A DNA stretch of 64,000 bases, taken from contig JAQNBH010000007.1 in NCBI GenBank assembly GCA_028752905.1, positions 17,043,233 through 17,107,232 of the forward strand, read 5' to 3'. Below are positions 37,905 through 49,579 of this stretch, in pieces. The position numbers and the translations under genes are program-made. This stretch comes from Cladorhizidae sp. MBARI D1340-BT2. Lineage: Eukaryota; Porifera; Demospongiae; Poecilosclerida; Cladorhizidae. The notes under the pieces were generated by a model. It was not told where the DNA came from. It made no database searches and saw nothing but the letters and a program-made list of their open reading frames with translations. Within the stretch, counting starts at the first letter, position 1. Each line of letters begins with the position of its first letter.

Positions 37905-39835
37905 ATGGATTCGCCACCCTCCCAGAGACGAAGACCTAGACTTCGACTAGATCAGAGGATTTGCCCGCATTGTGACCGAGTCATGTCATATAAACCCTAC
38001 AGAACTCTTAAGAGTTTACTACAATAGTGAAATTGGCACGTGGCTTCTCCAGGACACAGAGGCCTCAGGCTCAGCCACTGAAGACAATGTTGAAGTTCCT
38101 GGTGGTGAACCACCTTCTTTGAATGAATGTGCAGATCCTCATGAATGTTCTGGAGAAGATAGTCCTCCACATAGCGATCCTGCTCTACCTGATTAGGACA
38201 GTTCAGATCAGAGTCTTGGTAAGAAAAAGTGATTATGGCTAGCTAGCTACACTGTTTGTCTGTGCTACAGTATTGCAATTGTAGCAATTTTCTGTTTTAG
38301 CTAATTTAACAACAGCAACAACAGCAACAAACGTAATATTTCCACGTCTAGTTGCTTAATACAGAATGTTTGCAACAGGAAGTTCATTGCTTTCCTATAA
38401 TTTGGACATAACATATACAAATAGCTATATACTAGAGAGGAGTTTATTTAATTTTAGTTAAGTGCAACCATTCTAAGTGCAAACATTCTGTGCAAACATT
38501 CTGCAATATCCTGTACGTTATAGGAACCACAAATGCAATGTGAACTAGTGTGTTAATTGCATGCATGCTTTATTGGGTCGGGTCAGTGTTTGAAGTTACT
38601 GTACATTGACAAGTAGCACCAAAAATTAATGATTAGTTTAGGGGTGGGGACATGCACTTTGCTCTACTCTATAAATATATCATTATAATTATTTCAGGTG
38701 GGGCCTCATGTGTTGAAGTGTGGACCGATTATAATGAGGCAGACTCTAACTCCGAAGAAAATCATGAGCCACCAAGATCTCCAACTACGGAACACGTGGA
38801 TACATCATTGAAACCATTCGTTCGACTGTTACTAGCATTATTCCTTTCACTTCAGGCTCACTTTCACTTATCAGATCGACTGTTAGATATAATATATATT
38901 CCATTTCTTAAAAATGTTCTTTGTGGTCCTTGGGAAACTGCATGCGCTCCATGTGCTTTTATTGGAGCTGAGCTTCCAATTCCAATATCATTTTATATGG
39001 CACAAAAACTGTACACCAAGTTACAGAAGAAGGTCTTTCTGAGATTTCCAGTTTGTAAACATTGTGGCACAGTTTGGAAGTATAGTAATTGTCTTGAATA
39101 ACACGGTGCACATCAAAGGCTAAACGCTGTTCATACATACCCAAATTTCGACATGGCCATAATAGGCAAAGATGCAATGGAGTGTTATTTAATTAAAACA
39201 GTCGAACTGGCTACTAATCGTAGAAACTAATGACAAACATCTTTAGAACATGTTCTTTCAAGTGCCGAGTTTACAAGAAAATGTGCACTGGAAATCACGA
39301 AACATGCCTGATTGTTTTCTGGGAGATGTGTATGATGGTCGTGTGTGGAAACTTTTTTTAAATTATGGTGGGAAGCCATTTTTGTCTGAAGATAATTCAT
39401 ATGCTTTCATGGTCACTCTCGATTGGTTTCAACCGTACAAGCACCTCACTTACTCAGTGGGTGCAATATACTTGTCTTTTTTCAATCTTCCTAGAAAACT
39501 ACGCTATAAGCTAGAAAACATTTGACTACTTGGAATTCTTCCAGGGCCTCATGAACCTAAGCTCACTGTCAATTCATAAATTGACCCTCTAATATAAGAT
39601 CTTTTAAAGTTTTGGGAAGGAGTGGAACTTAGTGTTCATGGTGAGAGAAAGATAGTATGCTGTGCCATAATTTGCTGTTCATGTGACCTTCCAGTGGAAG
39701 AAAGCTTTGTGGTTTTTAGGGCACAGTGCTCACCTAGGTTGTTCAAAGTGTACCAAATTCTTCCCATCAAGTTTAAATGGTCTCGACTTCTCGCCGGCCC
39801 CATTGGGGGTGGTGGGGGAAAAAAGTGTTTTTGAC
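37905..39835 (+). pseudogene. Tnp2-type (EnSpm/CACTA superfamily) transposase, decayed
   Basis: The first exon starts ATGGATTCGCC at 37908 and encodes a zinc finger-like RICPHCDRVMSYKPYR, then after a frameshift near 38010 YYNSEIGTWLLQDTEASGSA and an acidic stretch. A CTTG/GTAAGA donor (38218) and TTATTTCAG acceptor (38697) fit an intron in phase. The second part includes VCKHCGTVWKYSNCLE (near 39050). The Tnp2 core follows: LGDVYDGRVWKLF, FLSEDNSYAFMVTLDWFQPY, YSVGAIYLSFFNLPRKLRY (39325-39510), GPHEPKLT and then GHSAHLGCSKC (39715-39755), the last in another frame. At least six stops or shifts are present. Tnp2 proteins are DDE transposases of CACTA-like elements. The downstream catalytic part is missing. 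Confidence 0.8.
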
Positions 39836-40641
39836 CTTTAGGTCCCCCTTAAATGTCCCAAAAGGCAATTTTGAGAAATACAAGAGTGCCGTTACATCCC
39901 CAGTTGGGACATGATGCCCCCCTGAAAATTTGTGGTGATTGGCCCAAGCATCTGTAAGGAAATAGATGAATAGAACAATTTATAATAACATAATTAAAAT
40001 ATGCTGTGCATTATAATTATTTACTGTGACATAAAGAATTCTTATAATAATTATAATATTACTCAACCATACTAAGATACTAAAGCTAATATATATAAGA
40101 TTTGGAAGGCAGTTCAAAATATCCCTTCATGTTTTTGTTGTAGGAAAGATGGAGAATACATGTACAGTTCAAATTGCCATTACTTAATATATGAACTGTC
40201 TTCCATGTTGAAAATACCTCATGATAGTTCATATTTATTTTGTAGGAAATTTTTGCCCAGTGTACACATTAAGCTTCTACATAATTATGATGTCCAAATA
40301 GTGTGCCATCATGTCCCAACTGATTTGTGTGTGTGGGTTTAGTGTGTGTGTGTGTGTGTGTGTAGTGTGTATGTGTTTGTATGTATGACCATGTAGTTAC
40401 TGTAAGTATATGTGTGTATGGTGGCGTACAAGTAGTGTATATGTGCATGAGAAGTGTGGTGTGTGGTTCGTGTGGGTGTTAGTGTGATTATAGAGTACAT
40501 ATATGTGTGGTGTATGTGTGTGTCTGTGTTGTGTATAGTTTATGTGTGTGTTTATGTGAACAGTATTATGTGTATATGGTTGCCTACGTGTGGTATATAA
40601 TTATGTGTATGACAAGCCAGGAACTTAAAGTGACATATTAA
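39836..40641. other. No gene; GT-rich simple sequence
   Basis: 39780-39960 is a G/C-run-rich block (TTGGGGGTGGTGGGGG, CCCCCTGAAAA) of unknown type. 40335-40615 consists of interrupted GTGTGT/TATGTG repeats. No terminal repeat of the Tnp2 element could be fixed. Confidence 0.55.
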
Positions 40642-40742
40642 CCCACTCACTGTCACAAGCGTATATATATGCAAAAAGTTGTTTATCAAATTTTAAAAAA
40701 CGTCAAAAAAACACTCCGCGTCAATTATTTTTCGCGGTATAT

Positions 40743-41786
40743 GTCAGATCAGAGAAACCGAAGGTGGCCAGGGTAGCCCTCTCCCGAATGACCCAGGACC
40801 GTACAGAGCCCATCCGCGCCTTCGCAGCACGCCTCAGAGGACAGGCCGAAGTCTGCCGGTTCCTTAAGAAGTGCCCAAACTGCGACGGCATGACAAACCA
40901 GGGGGAGGAGCGAGTGGCCGACCAGCTCTGCATAGGCCTGGCGGATGCGGAGATCCAAGAGGATCTCCTTAAGCATCCGGACCAGGACCTCTTGGTGGAG
41001 GACACCATCAAATTCATCGAGGTGCGGGCTGCAGGAAAGCATTCGGCCCTGTCCATCTCAACCCCGACCTCCTCCAGCGCCATCTCCCACTACGAAGACG
41101 AGGACACATCAGCCGTTGCCAGCTCATACAAGAAGCTGCAACGCCACCCAAACCCTCAACCGCCTAGAGGCACCCCCCCTTGACACCGCCACATCCCAAC
41201 TCAACAGAGGTCAACCAACACAACCCCGGCACCGAGAAACATCCGACCCAGAGGCAACACCCCACAGAGCAGACCCCCAACCAACCGAGGTGTATGTGCC
41301 TACTGTGGGCAGCAGGGACCCGGAGAGCAAGAGAGGACGGCCCACCGACGCATCCATTGCCCCACCTTTGGTACAACGTGCTCGGCATGCGGCAGACAAC
41401 ACCACCTCCCACACATGTGCTGGCAGCAAGCGGAAAATGAATCGAGCGTCTCCGAGCAAGTCCTGGGGATGCACGAAGGCACCCTACAGCACCAAACCTG
41501 GAACAGAACCTCCAAAACATGGACGCAGAGACGCTCCCAACCCCAACCTAACATCCCAGTCACCATATCTGCCAGATATGAGGACTTCCGAGCACACAGC
41601 CACACCCACCCCCAGGAGTCCCTCAACGTCCAGACCATAGCCATGGCAGACACTGGGTGCCAGAGTTGCCTGGCCGGCCCCACTCTGATGGATCGACTCC
41701 ACCTCACGCCTGATGACCTCATCCCGGTCAACCTCCTGATGAAATCAGCCTCAGAACCAACCTCCCCATTCAAGGAGCCGCCCTGA
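40743..41786 (+). pseudogene. Gag-protease of the GC-rich gypsy element
   Basis: One frame from the truncated start to 41786 with a single TGA at 41181-41183. The gag part contains VARVALSRMTQDRTEPIRAF and ARLRGQAEVCRFLKKC (40764-40870). After the stop, cysteine/histidine motifs CAYCGQQGPG, HCPTFGTTCSACG and HHLPHMC (41293-41415) form zinc knuckles. The protease site is in TIAMADTGCQSCLAG (41636-41680) with the Asp-Thr-Gly triad intact. Structural precursor and maturation protease of a virus-like particle; the N-terminal gag is missing. Confidence 0.8.
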
Positions 41787-42499
41787 TCCGAATCCGCATT
41801 CCATCAGGTGCTGAGACCCGCCAGATGGTGTATTTCAGTCCGTCAGCCACGAAGCTCTATCTAAGTCTGGCCACATGTGGCAGATCTCGACATGATCCCC
41901 CTGGAATTTCCCCTCAGCTCGCCTACCAAACCACAGGCACACCAGACAAGGTCGGAAACAGTCGCAGACACACAAAACCAGGCATACATACCCCGCCCCG
42001 GACCCCAACCAAGCCCACCACCACCCCCCATGGAACGCGGCCAGACCAGGGACCCAGTATGGATGACCCACGGAAACCCACCCCCATCTCAACCAGTGAG
42101 TGTACCAGCGAGTGTCATACACACCAGAGTATCACACACACCAGTGAGCATCCCCCAACCTCAACCAGTGAATACCCCAGTGAGCACCCCCATAAGCATA
42201 CCCCAGCAAAACCTGGCACCCACACCTGCCCGCCCCTGCTCGTGCCCCAAGAGAGCCGCTCCACCACCCAGACCTACCAGCTTACCATACCCGGCCACAG
42301 AGGCCAATCGGAGGCTGCTTGAACGCCACTTGCTGCGGACATATGCAGCAAGTGCGTTCAATGTGTGCGAGCACCAGCCCCTGCCAATGATGGCCGGACC
42401 ACCCCTGTCCCTCGGTATCGACCCTGCCGCCATTCCCAAACCTTGCCACACGCCCATCAGCATCCCCATCAACTGGCAAGATGAGGTAAAGGCAGCCTG

Positions 42500-43780
42500 G
42501 ACAGGGACGTTCGCCTCGGCGTGCTGGAACAGGTCCCCTTGGGTACCACAAACACTTGGTGCCACAGAATGGTCATCTGCACCAAGAAGAACGGGTCCCT
42601 GAGGAGGACCATCAACTTCCAGCAACTGAACCAGCACGCCACCAGGGAGACCCATCACTGCCAGTCACCCTTCCACCAGGCGCGGGCCGTTCCAGGTAAC
42701 ACCAAAAAGACAATCTTCGATGCCTGGAACGGCTACCACTCTGTCGCCCTGACAGAGTCGGACCGCCACTACACCACCTTTATCACCCCTTGGGGCAGGT
42801 AACGCTACCGTTCCGCCCCACAGGGGTACATCGCATCTGGGGATGCATACACAGCACATTATGATGCCATTGTCTCGCATATCACTTGCAAAACAAAGTG
42901 CATCAATGACGCCCTGCTATGGTCCCCGGACCTGGAAACAGCATACCATCAGGCCACCCAATGGCTCGACCTCTGCTCACGGAACGGCATCACCTTGAAC
43001 CCGCGCAAATTCCGCTTCGCATAGGATGAAGTGGAGTTTGCCGGGTTCGATATCACCCTGACAGACGTCCGACCGAGCAAGAAGTACCTCGCCGCCATCA
43101 GAGACTTCCCACAACCACTCAGCATAACAGACGTACGCGCCTGGTTCGGACTCGTAAACCAGGTCACGTATGCCTTCTCCATGGCCCTGGTGATGAAACC
43201 CTTCAGAGACCTCCTCAGCCCGTCACAACCATTCACCTGGACGGACAGCCTACAGCAAGCCTTTGATGCGTCGAAGCTGGACATCTGCCGAAGCATCGAA
43301 GAAGGCGTACGGATATACGACAAGGACCGACCCACCTGCCTGGCGACAGACTGGAGCAAGGACGGGATAGGGTTCTGGCTGGTCCAAAAACATTGCCAGT
43401 GCCCTTCCTGGGAAATCCTCTGTTGCCAGGAGGGATGGAAGGTCATCCTTGTCGGGTCTTGTTATACCCACTCTGCTGAGTCACGCTATGCCCCCATCGA
43501 GGGGGAAGCCCTCACCATCGTGGATGCCCTAGAGAAAGCCTGCCACTTTGTCCTTGGGTGCAGCGACCTCCAGATCGCAGTGGACCACAAGCCACTGCTC
43601 AAAGTATTTGGAGATCGCTCGCTCGAGGACATCCACAACACCAGCCTTCGGAATCTGAAGGAGAAGACACTCCAATTCAGATTCCGGATGGTATCCATCC
43701 CCGGAGTCCGCAATCACACCAGCGACGCCCTATCCCACCACCCATCCGGCGATCGTTCACCCGCCCGACTCCACCTGCAG
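42500..43780 (+). pseudogene. Reverse transcriptase-RNase H of the GC-rich gypsy element
   Basis: One frame with stops at 42800-42802 and 43022-43024. Motifs include GTTNTWCHRMVICTKKNGSL (fingers), DAWNGYHSVAL (the catalytic aspartate of motif A), APQGYIASGDAY and KCINDALLW (42896-42922). In the last, the first aspartate of the catalytic pair is Asn (codon 42905-42907). KFRFA...EVEFAGFDITL and AWFGLVNQVTYAFS follow. RNase H covers about 43330-43720 (LATDWSKDGIGFWL, GEALTIVDALEKACHF, ALSHHPSGD). The stops and the altered active site make it inactive. Confidence 0.82.
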
Positions 43781-43789
43781 GACGACACT

Positions 43790-44995
43790 CACACAACCAT
43801 CAACACGTGCATTCCAACAAACAGGATCGCCTGCATTGCCAATGACCCCGAAGGACTGGCCACAGCACTAACTGCGGCCATCCGCGACGCCCCGATCACC
43901 TGGGAGGACATCCAGGTCGCCACAGCGGCCGACGGCAGCCTCCAGCAACTCTCTGACTTGATCGAGGGAGGACCACCAGAGGCCAGACACCACATGCCAG
44001 CAGCCATCCGAGAATACCACCCCTACCTCGACTCCCTCTCCACCGTGGATGGCGTCATATGCCGAGGCGAAAGTATAGTGATCCCCACTGCCCTTCGCCC
44101 CACCTGCCTCCAAGCACTCCACGCCGCACATCAAGGCACCAGCGGGATGACCGCCCGGGCCCAAGCATCCATCTTCTGGCCTGGCATGACCAAGGATATC
44201 GGGCTCACCAGAACCCAGTGCGCCATCTGTAACGGCAATGTGCCATCACAGCCAGCCATGCCATCCACGACGCCAGCTGACCCGGAGTTCCCCTTCCAGC
44301 ACATATGCGCCGACTTTTTCCACCACGGTGGATTGGCGTATCTTGTGCTGGTCGACCGGTACTCCAACTGGCCAATTGTCACCACATCCAAGAACGGGGC
44401 CGATGGACTCATCCGCACCTAACGCGAAACCTTCTCCACATACGGCATCCCCGACAGCCTCACTTCCGATGGAGGCCCCGAGTTTGCTGCCCACTCCACC
44501 CGAGACTTCCTCCTGTCCTGGAGCGTACACCACCGCATCTCCGCCGCATACAACCCACACAGCAACTGCCATGCGGAGATCGCGGTGAAAACCATGAAGC
44601 GCTTGATATCTGGCAACACTGGCATTGGTGGAGAACTCTCCGACAAGTTCCACCGCGCGTTACTGCAGTATCGCAATGGCCCCAACCCCAAAACAGGCAT
44701 GTCCCCTGCGAATTGCCTGTTCGGAAGATCCACCAAAGACCTCATAACTGGCATCCCCAGCAAGTACCGCCAACATCTGGACTGGTCAGACCGCCTGGAC
44801 CTCCGGGAGCGCTCCCTCTCCAAGCGCAGAGTCACTGGCTGTGCCAGATGGGACGAGCATTCCCAAGGCCTGTCTCCACTTTGTTGCGGCGATGCAGTCA
44901 TGATACAAAATCAGACTGGCCGCCACCCGACGAAGTGGGATAAATCTGGCATGGTGGTAGAGGTACTACATACCACCAGGGCTCTGGGCGGCTGA
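43790..44995 (+). pseudogene. Integrase of the GC-rich gypsy element
   Basis: Same frame as the reverse transcriptase, with one stop at 44420-44422. The zinc-binding HHCC motif is H-AA-H...C-AI-C (44120-44230). Core catalytic residues are visible: D in FQHICADFFHH (about 44310), D in SLTSDGGPEF (about 44467) and E in NCHAEIAVKTMKR (about 44577). The C-terminal part includes LLQYRNGPNPKTGMSPANCL and DAVMIQNQTGRHPTKWDKSG. It ends at 44995. Complete apart from the stop. Confidence 0.85.
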
Positions 44996-45515
44996 CCACA
45001 CGGAATCGTCGCTTCCTTCGGAAGTACGACCCATTCTCCTGACATCCCAAATATACCACACCATCACGCCCCAACCTGCATATACGCCACCTGCTACCGG
45101 CCCAGCCACGATCGCCCCAGCTCCACCGACGACCACACCAAACCCCCCGCCCAACAGACCACCCACACCGGCACCGACTGTGAACCAGAGCTCCCAGCCC
45201 ACACCGGCACCCCCCAACAACCCAGCTCCATCACCACGACGCCCGGACATCCACACGGCTCCTGCACAGATCAAGATCCCTCGCCAGTCAGCGACACCCA
45301 GCCCACTACCGACAACGCCGAAAACATATGCGTCCATGGCCAAGACACCATCCCGAGCATCGCGCCTCCCACAGATCAAGCTGCCATTAAGGAGCCCACT
45401 CCTGCCCACACCAAAGAATACCCCTCCCGTGGCCCAGTCCAAACTACCACCAACCCCACCACTACCCCGCCGCACCCTAAGAGGACGGAAACCGGTGGAC
45501 CAGTATGGGTACTAA
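44996..45515 (+). pseudogene. Pro/Thr-rich C-terminal tail of gypsy pol
   Basis: A frame change near 44990-45040 leads into a Pro/Ala/Thr-rich extension (open 45180-45515), ending RRTLRGRKPVDQYGY. Low-complexity tails of this kind close the polyprotein of many metazoan gypsy elements. It lies 30 bp upstream of the polypurine tract. Confidence 0.6.
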
Positions 45516-46642
45516 CAATCCTAAATCAGTAGCCCTCCAGCCTACTTGGGGGGAGGTAGTGAAGTATAGACAAACATCTATGCGTATTAACATTATTACG
45601 TACAACCCCTTACCCGTTTTTCGTCCCCTTACCTAACACATGCCCACACACACATATGTCACTTTTCCATGCATTGCTATTCATTGAAAGCTACTTTATA
45701 TCCTTGCTGATCCAATGATCAAATGGGTAACGCACTATCCTCTATGTATGATAGGGAGTAATGTTGCAGCGTCTTTCCGGAGAACTGTTTGCATGTAATC
45801 TGAAAATTTGTGTTGAACAACTACATAGAATGGAGTGGAATTGTGATTGTTTACAGCATACCCAGTACAGGAGTATGACTGGTGTCCACCAATCCAAATA
45901 CCCGGATGGAGGCCGGGTCCCTATGAGTGCTGTATCCACAATAATTATAATAATGATGGCTATAATGATGCTATTCTGATAATGATGCTATGGCCACAAG
46001 AATGTACTGTTGATGTGACAATTCACAACACACTGAATTGGGACTCATGATGACTCCAAGCCCACCTAAGATTATTGGACAGCTACAAAGTGCTGTTGAG
46101 CAAACTTCCTGCAATCACTGGTACACATTAATTGCAGTTGGTCGACTGCACCTTCTTCACTTGCAGCAGCAGTAACTGGGTACTCTCTGCAAAAGGAGCA
46201 GACTAAGCATTGACTTTACGAAGAAGCTCCCTTCAATAAATCTAAAAATATCGACATAGACATACAAACCATGACGAATCTACTTTACAATTTAACACGC
46301 AGGACACCCCCATGCAAACCCATCTTTCAGGGTGGACTTCTTGCATCTAACCATAGTTACATTGCAACTGTACACCAAGTAACAACACCGAACATGTTCA
46401 TCATAATAATTATTATTATCAATAATCATCCTATTATTATTGCTTTTTATATATTTTCTCTCTTACATTCCACAAGTAACAGTACTTGCCAAAAGAGATT
46501 TGCTCCTATCCTAAAATAGGCAATGACTTCCTTGTTTTCCCCAAATACAGCAGGAGCAATCGACCTGATCGTTGTTGAAGCCATCTCACTCTGTACATAG
46601 CGCGAGCGTTCAGATTAAAAATATATATACCGCGAAAAATAA

Positions 46643-47808
46643 TTGGCGCGCACGACTCGGGAGTCTTACTCTTTACATGATCCAGCAGAGAATACCAGCG
46701 ATGAAGATGGTATTTACAGTCAGTTTAGCTACAGTTTAGCTATAGCTAGTTTTGTTGTTAGCAAAGCAGAGCATGGAACTACAATGCTTCCTTGTTGCGG
46801 TAGCCCGTGGGTAAAATTATTTGATGCCAATTTTTTTATCTCCTTCAGGTTTGATGCATGAAGCGATGGATTGGGCAGCTGACAGAGCTTCATCAACTCT
46901 GACACAATCTATTGTTGCTAGCCCTCCTATTGCTGTGATGGCTGCTTCATCACCTTCTCCATTGTTCCTACCAGTATCTGCAACTGTAGGTTGTGTAACC
47001 TCTGCATCAGGTTCTATGACTTATGTGACGTCTGTAGTCACTCCTATACTATTTCCATCATCATCATTGTCTGTTCCATCATCATCATTGTCTGTTCCAT
47101 CATTATGCCCTCCTTTATTTTTAACCTCGCACTCTGTGTTCTCTTCTAGTGAAGTATGCACTCCTTCATGACCAGTTGTTCAGCTTAGTCATGGCACTAG
47201 GAGTGTTCGTCATGCTCGAATTTGTCAGAGTAGTGGTAGTGAAATAGCTTCTAGTGCTTCAAGTTCTGCTCTGCCTTTAGCTAGTCCTCTCTTTCTTTCT
47301 GGAACTTCATCTAACAGCTTTTCTTTAGCTCCGTCTCTTGCTTCTTCTACTATGTCCTCAGCTAGTACCTTTGATAGTCCCTCCTCTAATTCTCCAGAAG
47401 AGGGTGTTTGCGTATATGGTTGAGGCATGCATTCTGAACAGCTATGTTCTAGACTCTCATGTCCACAGAGCAGATCACCTTGCCAGGGTTTACAGGAAGA
47501 AAGATTTTTTGACCTTATGGTTGGAGCTAGCTAAGGAACTAGTGGTATGCTTCTGCTCACGTCAGCATGCTGGCCGCCCTCGCTCAGTTCATAACGAGCA
47601 TCTAGACTGGCTGAACACCACGCTTGGGCATTGATAAGCTAACTGAAAAACAGCAGTGGTGTATTGTCTGTGTAGCAGTTGGAAACATGTCTGGAATCTC
47701 AAACCACCATGAGACCACTTATTTGCCGTCACTGCAAAGTACCACTGTGTGTCACAAAGAGGGACTGTTTTTTCAAGTACCACACCATGGTAGACTTCAC
47801 AAAGTAGT
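46643..47808 (+). pseudogene. piggyBac transposase, internally deleted
   Basis: Exon 1 encodes an acidic N terminus (SYSLHDPAENTSDED). A G/GTATTT donor (46709) and TCCTTCAG acceptor (46848) join in phase to LMHEAMDWAADRASSTL and a long Ser-rich linker with one TGA at 47169. Near 47395 the frame changes and the sequence jumps to the C-terminal part: KRVFAYMVEACILNSYVL, KKDFLTLWLELAKELV and GRPRS (47397-47590). After another frame change the cysteine-rich end follows: RPLICRHCKVPLC and RDCFFKYHT (47710-47800). The DDD catalytic core between linker and C-terminal part is absent, so it cannot transpose itself. Confidence 0.8.
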
Positions 47809-49070
47809 TTCCTATTTTTTGCTTCACTTTTTTTAAATTTTACTTTCTATGGTATTTCCATTTTTCTCTGTGTTCTATGTGTGTGCTAGATGGCTGTTAT
47901 TTTGTATATGCATGTTTTTTGTTGCTATTGTTGTCCTGTTATGGGAAGATGAAGATGTAATAAATAATTGTTCATACAACACCAACATCAATATCTTCAT
48001 CAGAAAATAAATATTAAAAAATGAAAAATATATGTTATGCAAGTTTTGTGAATACAATGAGTGTGTGCTTATATATTATATATATATAATCACATGTTGC
48101 ATTATCTAGCATAGTCAGAAGTAAGAGCTTTCATTAAGCGGTAATTACATAATGATATTCATCCTTTGTGGTCGTTGCTTAGCAACCTAAAGTTGACCAC
48201 ACGGTTTGTCGACACCAATGCTATCCCATCAACAATGGTTGCTAGGGACTTTAGTGCATTCCTGATTTAATATTGATTTTTATTTGCACACGAGTCCAAT
48301 TAAAAAAAATATGCTGCCTAAACCTGACGGTGAATGGGTTAAATGATGTGAAAGCTAAAGTAGGACACCAAATACCATAGAGATTTTGTAACCATAGTTT
48401 TAAGTTATTGGTGGAAAAGTCTGCAGTAGATTTTAGCATCAATTTTGGAAGTCATTAAAAAAAAAAGAGTTGCTAAATGCGGTATAAAAAAAATCATCAC
48501 CTGTATAACACCTAGAACGAAATTAACAACTACCTATCTTATATTAAGTAAGATAATTTCTCATTTCCACATGAGATACTGCACTAGGGTTGAAAGCACA
48601 TGCAGCAATATTGTGAAATAGATCAAATATCATAATTATTCCTTTATGAAAAAACAACTACATATTACATGATACATAGGGCTTTCCCGTGATAATTCCA
48701 GTGCTCCATCTTCTGCACAATCCTAATACAACGACTTGACATACATAGAAGAAATGCAGTTCTACTTTCCTATTTCAAGAAGTCAGTCCTCTAACTTCTG
48801 AAATACATACAACAAATGTTAGGAACGATGTTGCTGTCATAATAATTATGTAATTCTGCTCTTTTTTAGTTGTACTTCTGAAGTATTCCTGTAGCATTAG
48901 ACTCCCTTGTTTTAAAACATTATTCTTTTGCTACTGAAACGCTGACAATCCCTCCAGTCCACTGCATTTCTTCAGCTTTTTTTACCTATTTTTCACACCA
49001 CCATCTTTTCTCCATTCAATGATTTCTTTGTACAGTACTAATGGAACATGTACGTGTTACAATAGCTCAC
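47809..49070. other. piggyBac 3' end, then intronic sequence
   Basis: 47809-48338 is the non-coding 3' part of the piggyBac element, ending GACGGTGAATGGG. 48343-49070 shows no gene. From about 48985 the sequence resembles 63860-63940 (intron of the paralogous FN3 gene). Confidence 0.6.
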
Positions 49071-49284
49071 CAAAGTCCGACGAAGCATTGTTAGTCAGTC
49101 CAGTGACTCGAACTTGCATTCCTTCCCCATTAGTTTGTGAGGGCAGCCAATTTGAGCAGGTATTTCGTCTGTGGAACTAAAGGCCATTTGTTATATTGCC
49201 AGCAGTAATGGAGCTTCCGTCGTGCATAAATCTTATGAGATTTCCCAAAGGACTTCTGCCTTCAACCATTGCAGAGTACTCAAC
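49071..49284 (-). CDS. FN3 domain, second-part exon, with in-frame stop
   Basis: Minus-strand exon with acceptor TTTTTTTTTAG ending at 49285 and donor G/GTGAGC at 49071/49070. The translation starts VEYSAMVEGRSPLGNLIRF and ends NGEGMQVRVTGLTNNASSDF. Its join to 49580-49688 gives HITGYLVEYSA, a normal FN3 C strand. A TAG codon lies in frame at 49177-49179 (codon 36), so this copy is a pseudogene, a polymorphic null, or a sequencing error. The last 50 bp and the following intron are paralogous to 63941-64000. Confidence 0.75.
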
Positions 49285-49579
49285 CTAAAAAAAATTTTAA
49301 AAAAATACATATATAATTTATATTTGGTTTTGTTGTTGTTATGATTTTGTTTATTATTGGTGCTACTACACACTGCAACTGGCAGCTCTACAAACACTAC
49401 AATTTACCTTATTTTTACATTAACTTTCAATAAGCACCTTCACAATTGATACAAATGCTTATATTACCAGGTAACATGGTTAAATTTATCCTGTTAATAA
49501 TCCTACCACCAGGACCACTCATTTTTATAATTGTATGAATACCAAGCATGCTTCATCTCCATTATAATAATAATCTTAC

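Larger units (their letters stand above)
40743..46612 (+). mobile_element. GC-rich Ty3/gypsy retrotransposon, 5' truncated
   Basis: Gag, protease, reverse transcriptase, RNase H and integrase follow in the standard Ty3 order with little frame disturbance. The element is much more GC-rich than its surroundings. It starts inside gag with no 5' LTR. At the 3' side a purine tract (GGGGGGAGG, 45548-45556) is followed by TGAAGTATAGAC; the LTR may run from about 45557 to about 46612 (ending GCGTTCA), but without a second LTR this cannot be confirmed. Confidence 0.8.
40642..48338 (+). mobile_element. piggyBac element with a nested gypsy retrotransposon
   Basis: The left boundary is TTAA (40638-40641) then CCCACTCACTGTC. 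The right boundary on the minus strand is TTAA (48339-48342) then CCCATTCACCGTC. Matching CCC-starting termini and the duplicated TTAA define a piggyBac insertion of 7.7 kb. Most of that length is a Ty3/gypsy element (40743 to about 46612). The remaining 1.7 kb carries the two ends of a transposase gene with its middle deleted. Termini differ from those of the element at 1706-2600 (ACTCACTG against TCTCACCG), so these are two lineages or ages. Confidence 0.82.

Noticed and set aside
40945..41640. 231-codon plus frame, and long minus frames across the gypsy element
   Set aside because: GC-rich sequence leaves alternative frames open; only the frame with zinc knuckles, protease and pol motifs is meaningful.
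45557..46612. Definite LTR call for the GC-rich gypsy element
   Set aside because: Only one side is present; TG...CA ends and the polypurine tract are suggestive but there is no second copy for comparison.
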